Shown here in pieces: positions 44,631-55,920 of a stretch of 64,000 nt of DNA. A model generated the notes under the pieces. The model did not search any database and was not told the origin of the DNA. It worked only from the letters and a program-made list of their open reading frames with translations. Origin of the DNA: Phaeoceros laevis (lineage: Eukaryota; Anthocerotophyta; Anthocerotopsida; Notothyladales). The stretch is taken from NCBI GenBank assembly GCA_049999765.1, contig JBNGIQ010009426.1:1-64000 (forward strand), written 5' to 3'. The position numbers were made by a program, and so were the translations under genes. Every line of letters starts with the position of its first letter. The first letter of the stretch is position 1.

Positions 44631-45993
44631 AAGAAGAAGAGGAGGCAGGAAGAAGAAGAGGCGGCTCCGGCTCCACCTCCGGCTGCGGATTCGCCATAGT
44701 CGAAGCTGCAATGAAGCTGTTTGACCACTTGGGCTCGTGTTTTGGAGGCTCTCAAGCAGGTGATGGATCTCATCACGCTTTGCTTTACACTCACGGTCCG
44801 GTCGTGCCCATTGCAAAACTTGGTCCGGCTTTTCCAAAGCATCCCCGTACTCACCCTCGCTGGCGTGCTCCAGACCCTCCATCCGGTGGCGTAGCCTATG
44901 GGCATGACACACGGCTTCCTGTTGGGGAAACATATTAAACAACCATGACCTCACATTGATATCATCCACCACGATGACAAACTCGTCCAAGCTTTTATCA
45001 AACGGAGACTACACCATATGCTGGTCGATAACTGTACAGCGGTCATACGTTCCTCCATCGCTGCATCTTACGGGATCGCACATCACGTGGGCTGTGATGG
45101 GGTCCTCAAACCAGCGCTCTTCTGCATCATCCTCTGCTGCAGAAGAAGCTTGTCCTCGCGGCCTATCCCGCAGCTCTTCCAGATTTGCCAACACCTGGAC
45201 ATGTGCCTCGAAAACATTGCATCAGCACCGACCAGGCCATCACACCTTTCACCAACACTCTAAACACACCTTGCTTGAAAAAGGAAAAAAACATTGTGAT
45301 CCTGACATCTGCAAAAAACTTCTCTGATTCTGAAGTCTGGGGCTGTGTGCTCCGAGTTAGGGCAATGACACTGTCCAGATCCTGCCGTGCACCCATTCCG
45401 TCCCGCACCGGCTGCACCAGCGCTTTAAATTTGAGCTCGGAGCGCAGATCTTGTAAGCTTGCATTGACATGATGCAGTTCGTCCTTCCACTCCTTCCGAA
45501 CCACGGCTGAATCTGCCAATGCCTCTGTCAAAGCCCCTTGCACTCGGGTGAGATTGGCTCGAAACTCCTCCCGCTTGCTCTGCTCCTAGATCACCACATC
45601 AAAGATGATGATTTGCAGCTTGGTCTGGAAGGACGTGGCTAGCCCCTCACGTATCTTCTTCAAATTGTCGTAGATGGTGTTCACACTCCAGTAGGACTTG
45701 ATGTAGCCACGCTTCAGACACTCTTGTACGTAGTCCGCGGCCCTGTCCAAATCCTCCTTCAAACCCGTGCTCCAACATGGCAACCACACATCATCTTTAT
45801 CAAGCATCACCCGAGAAACCATCCACAACCCCTTCCAACCTGAAAAAAAGCAAGCAACTGCATTTCCATATATACTGGCGGCCCAGAGAGCGCTGTTGCT
45901 ACGAGGCGTTCTCTGATCGAGCGAGGACAGGTCCTTGTTGAGGTTGGTGATGAAGGTGCTGAGCTCCTTGACAATCTTGTTGTTGACATCCAT
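44631..45993 (-). pseudogene. U-box protein with N-terminal helical-bundle-like region and TPR-like tail, broken
   Basis: ATG at 45993. The N-terminal ~280 residues are helical (KELSTFITNLNKDLSSLD, LDRAADYVQECLKRGY, VNTIYDNLKKIREGLA, KEWKDELHHVNASLQDL), resembling the four-helix-bundle domains of plant MLKL/RPW8-like proteins, with TAG at 45586 in frame. After a frameshift near 45200 comes a U-box: FEDPITAHVMCDPVRCSDGG, TYDRCTVIDQHM, a stop, SPFDKSLDEF, VRSWLFNMFPQQEA. Then a TPR-like stretch: EGEYGDALEKPDQVLQWA and ECKAKRDEIHHLLESL. A U-box E3 ligase is the likely ancestral role. The copia LTR truncates the 3' end at 44630. The bundle-U-box-TPR order is inferred from short motifs. Confidence 0.65.
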
Positions 45994-46104
45994 TTCCTCT
46001 CACTTGGATGGCGGCTGTGTTGGGTGTCGCGGGAGTCCCGTCATTCGAGTTTTTATACGTGACGCTCCCCACCAATTGTCCTACACCCCTCATATCAGCC
46101 GGGT

Positions 46105-46698
46105 TTGGCCCATTTCCAATCAGATGATTTTGTGGAAAAAACCTGGAGCAAGCTCTGCCAGATTCAACAAGGCTTGAACGAAAGACCGGCTTCTTATGTG
46201 TGCCGTGTAAAAAACTTGGTTGAAAAATTGCCTAATTTAACCGACTTGCAACAAGGCACGATTAAAAGACTTTTCCTGAGAGGACTCCTGAAGGAATCCC
46301 ATCAGGATGCTATGGACGATCCTGCGAGAACTTTACAGCAGGTTTACGATATGGCCTTGGACAAGAAGAGGTACTTGCGAAGAAGCGCTAACGGCAACGG
46401 CAATGGAAACGGGACTAACGGGCATGCTAATGAAGAAGAAATCGCGCGACTGGTGCGCCAAGAGCTGGCCAGGTGCCATGGCGCGCCGCCAGCCCCGGCT
46501 GCTGCAGCCCCAAAACCGCCAACCGTACCTGGCCCCCTCCACCTGATTGGGAATGTCTATCGAACCCAGCCTGTGAATAATCGCGCGGTAAGACAATGCT
46601 ATAAGTGTGGAAGCACCGAACATATGGCGGACAGCTGCCCGCAAGCGATGTGTTCTAATTGTGGAATGCAGGGACACACTGTGAGGCGGTGCCCATAA
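46105..46698 (+). CDS. Ty3/gypsy gag with two zinc knuckles
   Basis: 197 codons from ATG 46105. The gag helical region (VEKTWSKLCQIQQGLNER, LVEKLPNLTDLQQGTI, RLFLRGLLKESHQD) is followed by an Asn/Gly-rich stretch and two CCHC knuckles: CYKCGSTEHMADSC and CSNCGMQGHTVRRC. The stop at 46696-46698 lies inside the next frame, which is open from 46659. The upstream part (LTR, primer-binding site) is not visible; the promoter region of the U-box gene directly precedes it, so the 5' end is missing. Confidence 0.85.
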   Translation: MAHFQSDDFVEKTWSKLCQIQQGLNERPASYVCRVKNLVEKLPNLTDLQQGTIKRLFLRGLLKESHQDAMDDPARTLQQVYDMALDKKRYLRRSANGNGNGNGTNGHANEEEIARLVRQELARCHGAPPAPAAAAPKPPTVPGPLHLIGNVYRTQPVNNRAVRQCYKCGSTEHMADSCPQAMCSNCGMQGHTVRRCP

Positions 46699-48540
46699 AA
46701 TCCGAGCACCCAAATTCGTGGCGACGATCGGAATTGGAAGCCCGGATCGGCACCGCCTTCTGGAGCCTCTGCAGTCACCATAAGCAGCAACGAGACTACT
46801 GCTGCTGCTGTCAATGTAATTATCAAGGAAGAATCCGGAGTTGGAAAAGTTTTCTCAAGCAAGCACGAGATCGGAGAAATGGCGGAGATGCAGCCACCAA
46901 AGGAGCCCCGACTGTCCCCGTCCCAGGCAAGCAACGAGGTGATCATGACGGACGCCCTGTCCGTGCGCCACAAAGAAAAAAGAAATCTCACGCTCTGCCT
47001 CCCATGTCGCAGCACGCTGTGCCTTACTCCATCGTGGAAGACCTGGGCTCGAGAAAGTTAGACATCACCCTGAAGCAGCTCCTGGCTATCGCACCTGGGG
47101 CCAAAAAAGAATTGCAATCAGCGTTGAGCACAAGGTCCAGAAAAGAGGTGCGTCAGGCTCAACAGGGGGAAAGAACCGTGGCAGCTATCGTCCATAGTAC
47201 GAGAGGAGCTCCTAAGCTGACTGCAAAAGTGAATGAAGTCACAGTGGCCGATGCTCTCATCGACGGCGGCTCCTCCACCAACGTCATCAACGAAGCTTGG
47301 CTGAGCACTTTAGGAATTCTGATTGGAACTGTGAAACACTGTAGCCAGTCATTCGTAGGGCCGTCCTACGAGCGGCTGACTGTCGTGGGAAAATTGGATG
47401 CGGTGAAGGTGTCCGTCGGTGGCATAGTAGCAATGATCCCTTTTACAGTCTTCCGTTTGAGGGAAACTGGCTATTCGGTGTTGCTGGGACAGCCCAGGCT
47501 AGAAACTGTAAAGGCTGAGCATAATTGGGATCATAGCGTGCTGACTATTGGGCCTCCGGAAAAAAGAGTGACCGTGCCCGTGCACCCTTCCAGGCAGCCT
47601 TTGCTGTGCTGTGAGGAGGTGTTGACGTCAAGTTCAGAGGACGCCGTCCCTATGGACATCTCCGAGCGGGAAAACACTTCGGAAGTAGACCAGCCCGAGT
47701 GCAGCGATTCCGAGTCTGATGAGGAGGAACCGGGTAACTGCTTCACTATTCAGGCCAGCCCTCAAGCCGCTGCCAACACCGTTGAACCAGCTGAGGAAGT
47801 CGAAGACATGGAGTTCATCTCTCCAACTGGCGAAGTGAAAGTAGCCAAGGTAGGCAAGCACCTTTCTCAGAAGGAACGAGATGCTCTGTTGATACATTTT
47901 TCAAGATTTTTGCACGTCTTCGTTGACAAGTATTCGGAGCTGCAGCAGACCCCTGGCTTTAAGCACACCATCGATCTGAAGGAAGATGCGAAGCCACGCA
48001 ATCAGAAGTGCAGGAGGCTCAAGCCTGAGTACGTGCAAGCCGTGCACGACGAGGTAACCAATTTGCTACACGCTAAGTTCATCTATCCGGTCAAGTATGC
48101 TGAATGGATTTTGCCAATTGTGGTAGTCAGAAAGAAAAATGGACTGCCTAGGATGTGTGTGGATTATCGTGCACTTAATGATGCTACGATAAAGGATCAT
48201 TTTTCCCACTCCGCACATAAATGATATTCTGAATGAGGTAGCGGGTCACGAGATGCTGAGCCTGCTAGATTGCTATGTTGGCTACCACCAGATTAGGGTG
48301 ACCGAGAAGGACCAACTGAAGACCACTTTCGTCACCCCTGAGGGTATATTTGCCTACAGAGAGATGCTTTTGCTTCCTACCAGAGGAGAATGGCCGAGGT
48401 CCTTGTTGATTTGATAGGAACAATCCTGCAAGTGTTCGTGGACGACAGTATACGGCCCTCAGAGCAAGCACATCCACAACTTGGAGAGGCTATTGCAAGC
48501 TCTATCAGACGCCAGGTTAAGCCTCAACGTTAAAAGGGCA
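46659..48540 (+). pseudogene. Ty3/gypsy protease and truncated reverse transcriptase
   Basis: Open to 48224. The aspartic protease motif is ALIDGGSSTNVINEAWL (DGG in place of the usual DSG/DTG). A linker rich in Ser/Glu follows (CSDSESDEEEPGNC). RT starts at SRFLHVFVDKYSELQQTPG, with LKPEYVQAVHDEV, VVVRKKNGLPRMCVDYRALN. A frameshift near 48205 interrupts it. HINDILNEVAGHEMLSLLD, GYHQIRVTEKDQLKTTFVTP and QVFVDDS follow in other frames. Similarity ends near 48537. The gag-pol overlap (46659-46698) requires a -1 shift. RNase H and integrase are missing. Confidence 0.85.
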
Positions 48541-49261
48541 CTTGCACGCTACAATAGGGCGCTTTTTTGTGTCCTCCCCTCCCTTTCCATGAATTTTTTA
48601 ACTTTGACCGCTCATAAATGGTGCATTTCAAGGTCAATTGTAAAAAATAAAAGCACAGCAGTAATCTTCTTGTTGAGAGCTTTCCAAATATGTAAGAATA
48701 TTTGGTGTTAGACACGTGTACCAAAAGTTACAACACAAAACGGGCAACCAAGTACTTGTGTCCCCCTTCTGTCGGGAGTATATTATTTAACAAAAAAAGT
48801 ACTTGTAGGGACTTGTTCGAGGCGCCCTTTTTTCTGTGGATACCTTGGTGGGTGCAATGCCNNNNNNNNNNNNNNNNNNNNNNNNNNNNNNNNNNNNNNN
48901 NNNNNNNNNNNNNNNNNNNNNNNNNNNNNNNNNNNNNNNNNNNNNNNNNNNNNNNNNNNNNNNNNNNNNNNNNNNNNNNNNNNNNNNNNNNNNNNNNNNN
49001 NNNNNNNNNNNNNNNNNNNNNNNNNNNNNNNNNNNNNNNNNNNNNNNNNNNNNNNNNNNNNNNNNNNNNNNNNNNNNNNNNNNNNNNNNNNNNNNNNNNN
49101 NNNNNNNNNNNNNNNNNNNNNNNNNNNNNNNNNNNNNNNNNNNNNNNNNNNNNNNNNNNNNNNNNNNNNNNNNNNNNNNNNNNNNNNNNNNNNNNNNNNN
49201 NNNNNNNNNNNNNNNNNNNNNNNNNNNNNNNNNNNNNNNNNNNNNNNNNNNNNNNNNNNNN
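48541..49261. other. AT-rich unassigned DNA and 400-N gap
   Basis: 48541-48861 holds nothing recognised. 48862-49261 is an N run that hides the 3' ~280 bases of the rRNA copy. Confidence 0.6.
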
Positions 49262-50784
<1,523 letters not shown>

Positions 50785-51017
50785 GCTATCCTCTCGCGCC
50801 ACCCAAGGCCTTTTCGGGCCAAGGGCGGCGCACCGGCGGATCCCTCTCTCGAGGGGCCGGTGATGTTTGCTTCCCGGACCTCTGACTTGCGCCTAGTAGG
50901 TCCGTCCTGGGCATCGCCTTTTACAGCGTCTCGGCTTCAACGCCTTCCAGCCTGTTGCTCCCTTCATCTTCTCCTATACCACCCAACCATCGGGTCCTCT
51001 CTTTGTAGGACATGCTT
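50785..51017 (-). other. Probable external transcribed spacer of the rRNA copy
   Basis: Directly 5' of the 18S start, GC-rich (CGGCGCACCGGCGGATCC, CGAGGGGCCGG). Assigned by position only; spacer sequence is not conserved enough to recognise. Confidence 0.4.
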
Positions 51018-51290
51018 CCATGGTTGCCTCAACCAACCATGGTCCGTGTCCATATGGTCCCCATCCGCTGGACATGTGGTGCCGATCCGTGTCCCACATA
51101 TGGGCACTATCGTGTGGGCACACTACATGTTTATTGTAGGCTTAACCACATGTGGGACAATACGGTTTGAGCGTTGTCTCATCCACATGGAGATGAGTGT
51201 CACCTCGTCGGTGACCATGTCAAGATGAGCGTCACCTACCCGTGACGCTCATCCGCCGTTGTCACGATGACAGTGTTGGGTGCTTCATGT
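51018..51290. repeat. Hairpin-rich repeat sharing modules with 43621-43794
   Basis: Inverted repeats at 51018-51026/51034-51042 (CCATGGTTG/CAACCATGG) and 51224-51235/51242-51253 (12 bp, perfect, 6-nt loop). Modules ATGGTCCGTGTCCAT, TGGTCCCCATCCG plus TGGACATGTGGTGC, and GCGTTGTCTCATCCACATGG all recur at 43621-43735 in inverse orientation and different order. Confidence 0.85.
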
Positions 51291-51304
51291 ACCACGTACC
51301 CACC

Positions 51305-52781
51305 GTCAAGGGTTGGGTAAGGATGCGTTACAAGGCCAGGTTGGTTGCAAAAAGATATGCACAACAGTATGGTCTTGACTATGAGGAAACCTTTAGTCCA
51401 GTAGCCAAGATGGCAACGGTAAGGACAGTCATAGCACTAGCAGCAGCTAAAGGATGGAAGCTATGGCAAATGGATGTGAAGAATGCGTTCTTGAATGGTG
51501 AATTGCAGGAGGAAATGTACATGGAATAGCCTGAAGGCTATGTGCATCCAAAGTATCCAACGTACGTATGCAAATTGAAGAAGGCATTGTATGGACTAAA
51601 ACAGGCACCTAGAGCATGGAATGCTCGTATCACAAGCTATTTGAAGGATCGAGGGTTTGTGGTTGGAGAGGCAGATCACAGTTTGTTTGTAAAACAAACT
51701 AAGGTAGGACAAGTGTATCTTGTTGTTTATGTTGACGACCTGATCATCACAGGAGATGAGGCAGATGGCATCGCAGATGTGAAGGCGAATCTGCAAAAAG
51801 AGTTCAAAGTCAAGGATCTGGGTAAACTCAAATACTTTTTAGGAATTGAGGTTGTGTCTACACCTCAAGGAATATGGCTATTGCAAAGACAATATGCTAA
51901 AGACATGCTACAGAAGTATGGCATGGGAGATTGCAAAGCGATGGATACACCATTGGAGCAGAACGTCAAACTACAAATGGATGTTGGAAGTGAGCTGGAA
52001 AATGTGACCATGTATCGACAGATGGTCGGAAGCTTCATCTATTTGACTATCATATGTCCTGACTTAAGTTATGCAGTGGGACTGATTAATCAGTTTATGC
52101 AGAAACCAAGGAAACCGCACTTGGACGCGGTTAGAAGAATCATGAGATATGTGAAAGGAACAACGGAGCTTGGATTGCTCTATGAACATGGGAGGCATCT
52201 TGAACTGACAGGATATACAAATGCTGATTGGGCTGGTTGTGCGTATGACAGAAGATCAACCAGTGGATATGCATTCAGTCTGGGAAGTAGTATGATCAGT
52301 TGGCAAAGCAAGAAACAACCAACGGTGGCTTTGTCAAGCACAGAAGTAGAGTACCGAGGAGCTGCACTAGCAGCATGTGAGGCAGCTTGGTTGCAAAAAC
52401 TGCTACATGATCTTGGAAATAGGTTGAACAGCAAGGTCACAATCTATTGTGACAATATAAGTAGCATGATGTTGGCTACTAATCCTGTGTTTCATGCTCG
52501 TTCGAAGCACATAGAAGTACACTATCATTTCATCAGGGAAATGGTATTGAGTGAGAAGATAGATCTTCAGCACATGCAGACTGAAGACCAGGTAGCATAT
52601 ATCTTTACTAAGTCGCTAGGTAGAGATAAGTTCTTACACTTTCGTGAGCTACTTGGAGTGTTAAAGATAGTTTGGGCTTGAGGGGGAGTGTTAGAAATCA
52701 AGCTCGTTATGCTAAGTGTGTTACCTTAATCTATTATATAAAGAGAGCTAGGGCACGGTGGCCCTAACCCCCATTTTTACA
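51305..52781 (+). mobile_element. 3' half of a copia element: RT-RNase H, polypurine tract and short 3' LTR
   Basis: 5'-truncated in RT ([17 protein letters not shown]). TAG at 51527 interrupts EMYME-PEGY (the family has Gln here). RT continues from 51542: LYGLKQAPRAWNARI, VVYVDDLIITG. RNase H has YTNADWAGCAYDRRSTSGY and STEVEYRGAALAACE. The C-terminus is ARSKHIEVHYHFIRE, ending at 52679. TTGAGGGGGAG is the polypurine tract and the LTR starts at 52689 (TGTTAGAAATCAAGC), ending near 52781 (TTTTTACA). At 93 bp this LTR is very short; it aligns with the one at 36035. Confidence 0.9.
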
Positions 52782-52788
52782 CGAAAGA

Positions 52789-53397
52789 TTGGAGAAACGA
52801 TGTGACCGGGATGTTCAGGCTGCAGACATCAAGAAACACTATTGTGGTAAGAATTATTTGCGAGCATTAGGAGTAAAGAGGATGGAAGTCATTTGTAGGG
52901 GTTTCTTTTCTATGAACAAGGCTGAGCAAGAACAACACCTACAAGACAATATGAGGAGTAATCAAAGGACTAGCAGTAGCAGTAGTTCAGAGTCTGAAAA
53001 GCTTGATTCTGATGCCGAAGTTGCTCAGCCTTTCATTCCCATTTTGAACTATCTGCCTAACATGGACAATCCACTCTGTGTAAGGGCCTTTTCAAGAGTA
53101 TATTGTATTGGAGCTTTGCGGTTTATGAAGGTAAGGTGCAGAGCAGCCAAACATAGGAGATGGGTTTGCTATCCAAGGCGGGGACGAACACCAACAGTGC
53201 ATGCTCTTTTCTGCCGAGCTTGGATGAAGAAGTTTCTCAGAAGTTGTGTAGAAAGGTTGCCAAACAAAGAGATATATCTTTTGCCAAACTCTTACACTAA
53301 AGAGGAGATTTTTCTAGAATATGTCAGGCAGCAGAAAAAGGTTGGGCTTCGCGCGACACGACGCGATGGTTATAACTGTCATAGTTCAGCTAACCTT
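52789..53397 (+). CDS. Uncharacterised Cys-containing protein, probably element-derived
   Basis: 203 codons open from 52789 with no clear ATG at that site. The pattern C-x-KNYLRALGVKRMEVICRG, FFSMNKAEQEQHLQDNM, then LCVRAFSRVYCIGALRFMKV, then WMKKFLRSCVERLPNKEIYL and LPNSYTKEEIFLEYVRQQ resembles an uncharacterised domain I associate, from memory, with multi-copy element-like genes in seed-free plants and animals. It has two 'Cys-aa-x-FF/AF...g(I/V)' helices, then an aromatic/LP motif before a presumed nuclease. No nuclease follows here. It starts 8 bp after the copia LTR, so that element may have inserted at its 5' end. Confidence 0.45.
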
Positions 53398-53919
53398 TGA
53401 CCTGACTAATAAAGGGATAATAATCCCATCAGAACACTGGCGGAGCAGCAAGATGTTGTCCAGTCAAAGGAAAAGAGGAAAGCGGATGACCACACTTGGA
53501 AACAAAGGGAATAACTCTTCGTGTTAATGAAACCACATCTGCAGGAGAGCTATAGAGTCACTCAAACCCTTGCATCAAACCAAAACCGATCAAGGTCTGC
53601 AGTGTGTCAATCCAGATAGGTTGAGTCTAACAATGCGGGTAGTTGCTGATTGATGAGTGGGCAGAGTACATACACATCGCCAGAGTGGACGAGGAAGCTT
53701 GCTCAGGATTTCGGACTTATCGACTTTGATGATGACACACAATATTGTACAGATGTGGAATGTGGTCGAGCCTCTGTAAACACAAACATGTCACACAAAG
53801 ACTATCAGTGGTTCAGGAATTTAAACATGGACGACGATGATAAAGCCAGAGATGAGATGCTTAGTACACTGCAGTCCCTTACCAGTGGTGGCTTCAAGGA
53901 GAAAGATTGACTGATTACG
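53398..53919 (+). other. Small acidic ORF (53653-53907), unrecognised
   Basis: 84 codons from ATG 53653: MSGQSTYTSPEWTRKLAQDF, GLIDFDDDTQYCTD, DYQWFRNLNMDDDDKARDE. The composition looks coding. It may be a further exon of the preceding gene or an independent relic. No family recognised. Confidence 0.3.
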
Positions 53920-55020
53920 GGAGCAGAGTATGACATTTGGGTCATGAGGATGCAAGGAGCCCTCGAAGAGAAAAATTTGTGGAGATGGTTAGTGGTGAAA
54001 CAAGTCGGTATTCAGTGAATATAAATGTTACAGGGAGGCACAGTCGGTGCTCCTTGGTGATGAAAGCACACTTTCAATTATTGGGACTGGTAAAGTAATC
54101 TTAAACTTACTCCATGGTCAGAAGTTGAAGCTGTGTGATGTTCTCCATGTGCCTGCGATTGCGGGCCAGTTTGTTGCGAGTTCGTTACACGGTTGGGGTT
54201 CGAGCCCCGGGTCCTATTCTAACTATATTCTGACAACATCGGGTTAACTACCTGCCCTAGTTGCTACCCCGTCTACCGTTCTAGCTCCTACCGGGCTCCG
54301 CGGCCATGGCGTCGTTTACGCTATAGGCGTAACACCTGGAGCACAACAGCGCCAACGAATTCTTCCCAAATGTCCTTCGATTGCCCCGTGATTTCAAAAA
54401 GAAATATGAATACAGAGCCGCCCAGAAGAATCGTGTACTTTGAAGGAGACAAATGCACACTTGTTAGGAGTGAGAATCCTAGAGTTGCTATAGTTGAAGG
54501 GTATCCAGTCAATGACATTTATCAGTGGAGTGTACTTGGGAGCAGATTACCTATCCTGAATGTCACTGGTATTGGCAGCAACCTCTCTCCAAATGAGGTT
54601 GCCAAAGTGTGGCATTAGAGATGTGGACACCCCAATGGTAAGAAGCTGCAGGCCATGAGGAATAGTTTGTTGTACTCTGATGGCATAACTGGGCATGTGG
54701 GGGACTTACCACTCTGTGAGGCATGTGTTTTTGGGAAACACCACGAGTTTGCCTTCAACAAATCTGGAGCCCACCGTGCTGCAGCTCCATTGGAACTTGT
54801 GCATTCAGATATATGTAGACCCATTTTTGTACCTTCTATTGGTGGGGGCTCGTTCTTCTTCACTTTCATTGATGACTTTACGAGGTACTGCATCCTGTAT
54901 ATCCTGCAGCAAAAAGTGAAGCACTGCAACGATTTCAGGACTATCTCTTGATGGGCGAGAGGCATACAGGACGAAGCTTGCGATGCCTACGATCAGATAA
55001 TGGTGGGGAATATACCTCGA
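53920..55020 (+). mobile_element. Fragments of a copia element (gag, gag-pre-integrase, integrase start)
   Basis: AEYDIWVMRMQGALEEKNLW (about 53928) matches the gag start of the element at 34250. LLGDESTLSIIGTGKVILNL and LHVPAIA match its gag-pre-integrase region. After about 190 bp of unrelated DNA (54163-54355) come EGYPVNDIYQW, LCEACVFGKHHEFAFN, VHSDICRPIF, FIDDFTRYCILYI and LRSDNGGEY. Unlike the element at 30 kb, this copy keeps Asp in RSDNGGEY. Several frameshifts. The sequence stops at 55020 where gypsy sequence begins. Confidence 0.85.
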
Positions 55021-55582
55021 ATGAGTTTAGGCCTATTTGGGGCACCGAATCGTGCCTGGTGGCATGATGCCGCACTTAGCTAAGGTCGAGGCTATTAACA
55101 AGATCCAAGTGCCTCAGGATGTTTCTAAGTTGCGTGCGTTCATAGGGTTGTGTAATTATTATCGAGTGTATGTGCCGGAGTTCAGCAGGATTGCTAAGCC
55201 GTTCTATGACTTGTTAAAGAAGGAAGTTCGCTGGGTGTAGGATGAGTCATGCCAAGCAGCCTTCGAGAGGCTGAAGCAAGCCTTGACAGAGCAGCCCTTG
55301 CTGCGAAGACCAGACTTTAGTAAGCAGTTCATTCTTCATATTGACTAGTCAGGGCTGGGCATTGGGGCTGTGTTGTCGCAACAGGATGATGGAGATGTGG
55401 AGCATGTGATAGCCTACGCTTCCAAGAGCAATAACTGTGCGGAGGCCAATTACTCCTCTTACGAGGGAGAATGCCTAGCGGTGGTTTGGGCTATCCAGCA
55501 CTTCAGACCTTACCTGTATGGTAAGAAGTTCACCTTGTATACTGACCATCAGCCATTACGTTGGCTGATGGTGTCCCAATGA
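55021..55582 (+). mobile_element. Ty3/gypsy RT-RNase H fragment
   Basis: GHRIVPGGMMPHLAKVEAI, KLRAFIGLCNYYRVYVPEF, a TAG in RWV-DESCQAAFERLKQAL, DFSKQFILHID, a second TAG, SGLGIGAVLSQQ, and EANYSSYEGECLAVVWAIQH with YTDHQPLRWLM. This is the connection-to-RNase H part of a gypsy pol, fused to copia integrase without any LTR between them. Both stops are TAG where Trp is a common residue. Confidence 0.88.
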
Positions 55583-55592
55583 TGTGCCGGCA

Positions 55593-55760
55593 TCCAACGC
55601 TTGTAGGGTGCTTCCCACAAGTGTCGTCGAGGACGACACTTGTCTAGCCCGTATCATTGCAGGCCTTCCCCGACGGCCTGCAACGATACGTTGTCGGTCC
55701 GGCGATCTGGTTTGTGTGTGCTTCCCACAGCCGCCACACCTGTAGGGTGCTTCCCACAGC
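55593..55760. repeat. Second hairpin array
   Basis: Perfect 12-bp arms at 55617-55628/55632-55643 (3-nt loop). 16-bp arms with one mismatch at 55650-55665/55675-55690 (9-nt loop). The direct repeat TGTAGGGTGCTTCCCACA occurs at 55602 and 55741. Confidence 0.9.
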
Positions 55761-55920
55761 GCAGGAAGAAGAGGTGCGATAACGATAACTTGCGTGCCCC
55801 TCGATTGTAGGAGCTGATCTTAGCTTGCCTGTTTCGATGGATCTGTTGTGTATTCCTTGCAAATGGACACAATGGACATCGGAAAGTTGGTTGATCCGAA
55901 GATGTTAGAAGGCTTTTTTA

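Noticed and set aside
54180-54215. tRNA-like T-arm (GGGGTTCGAGCCCC) in the insert within the copia fragment
   Set aside because: No acceptor stem, D-arm or anticodon arm could be matched; at most the B box of a tRNA-derived SINE, which I could not support.
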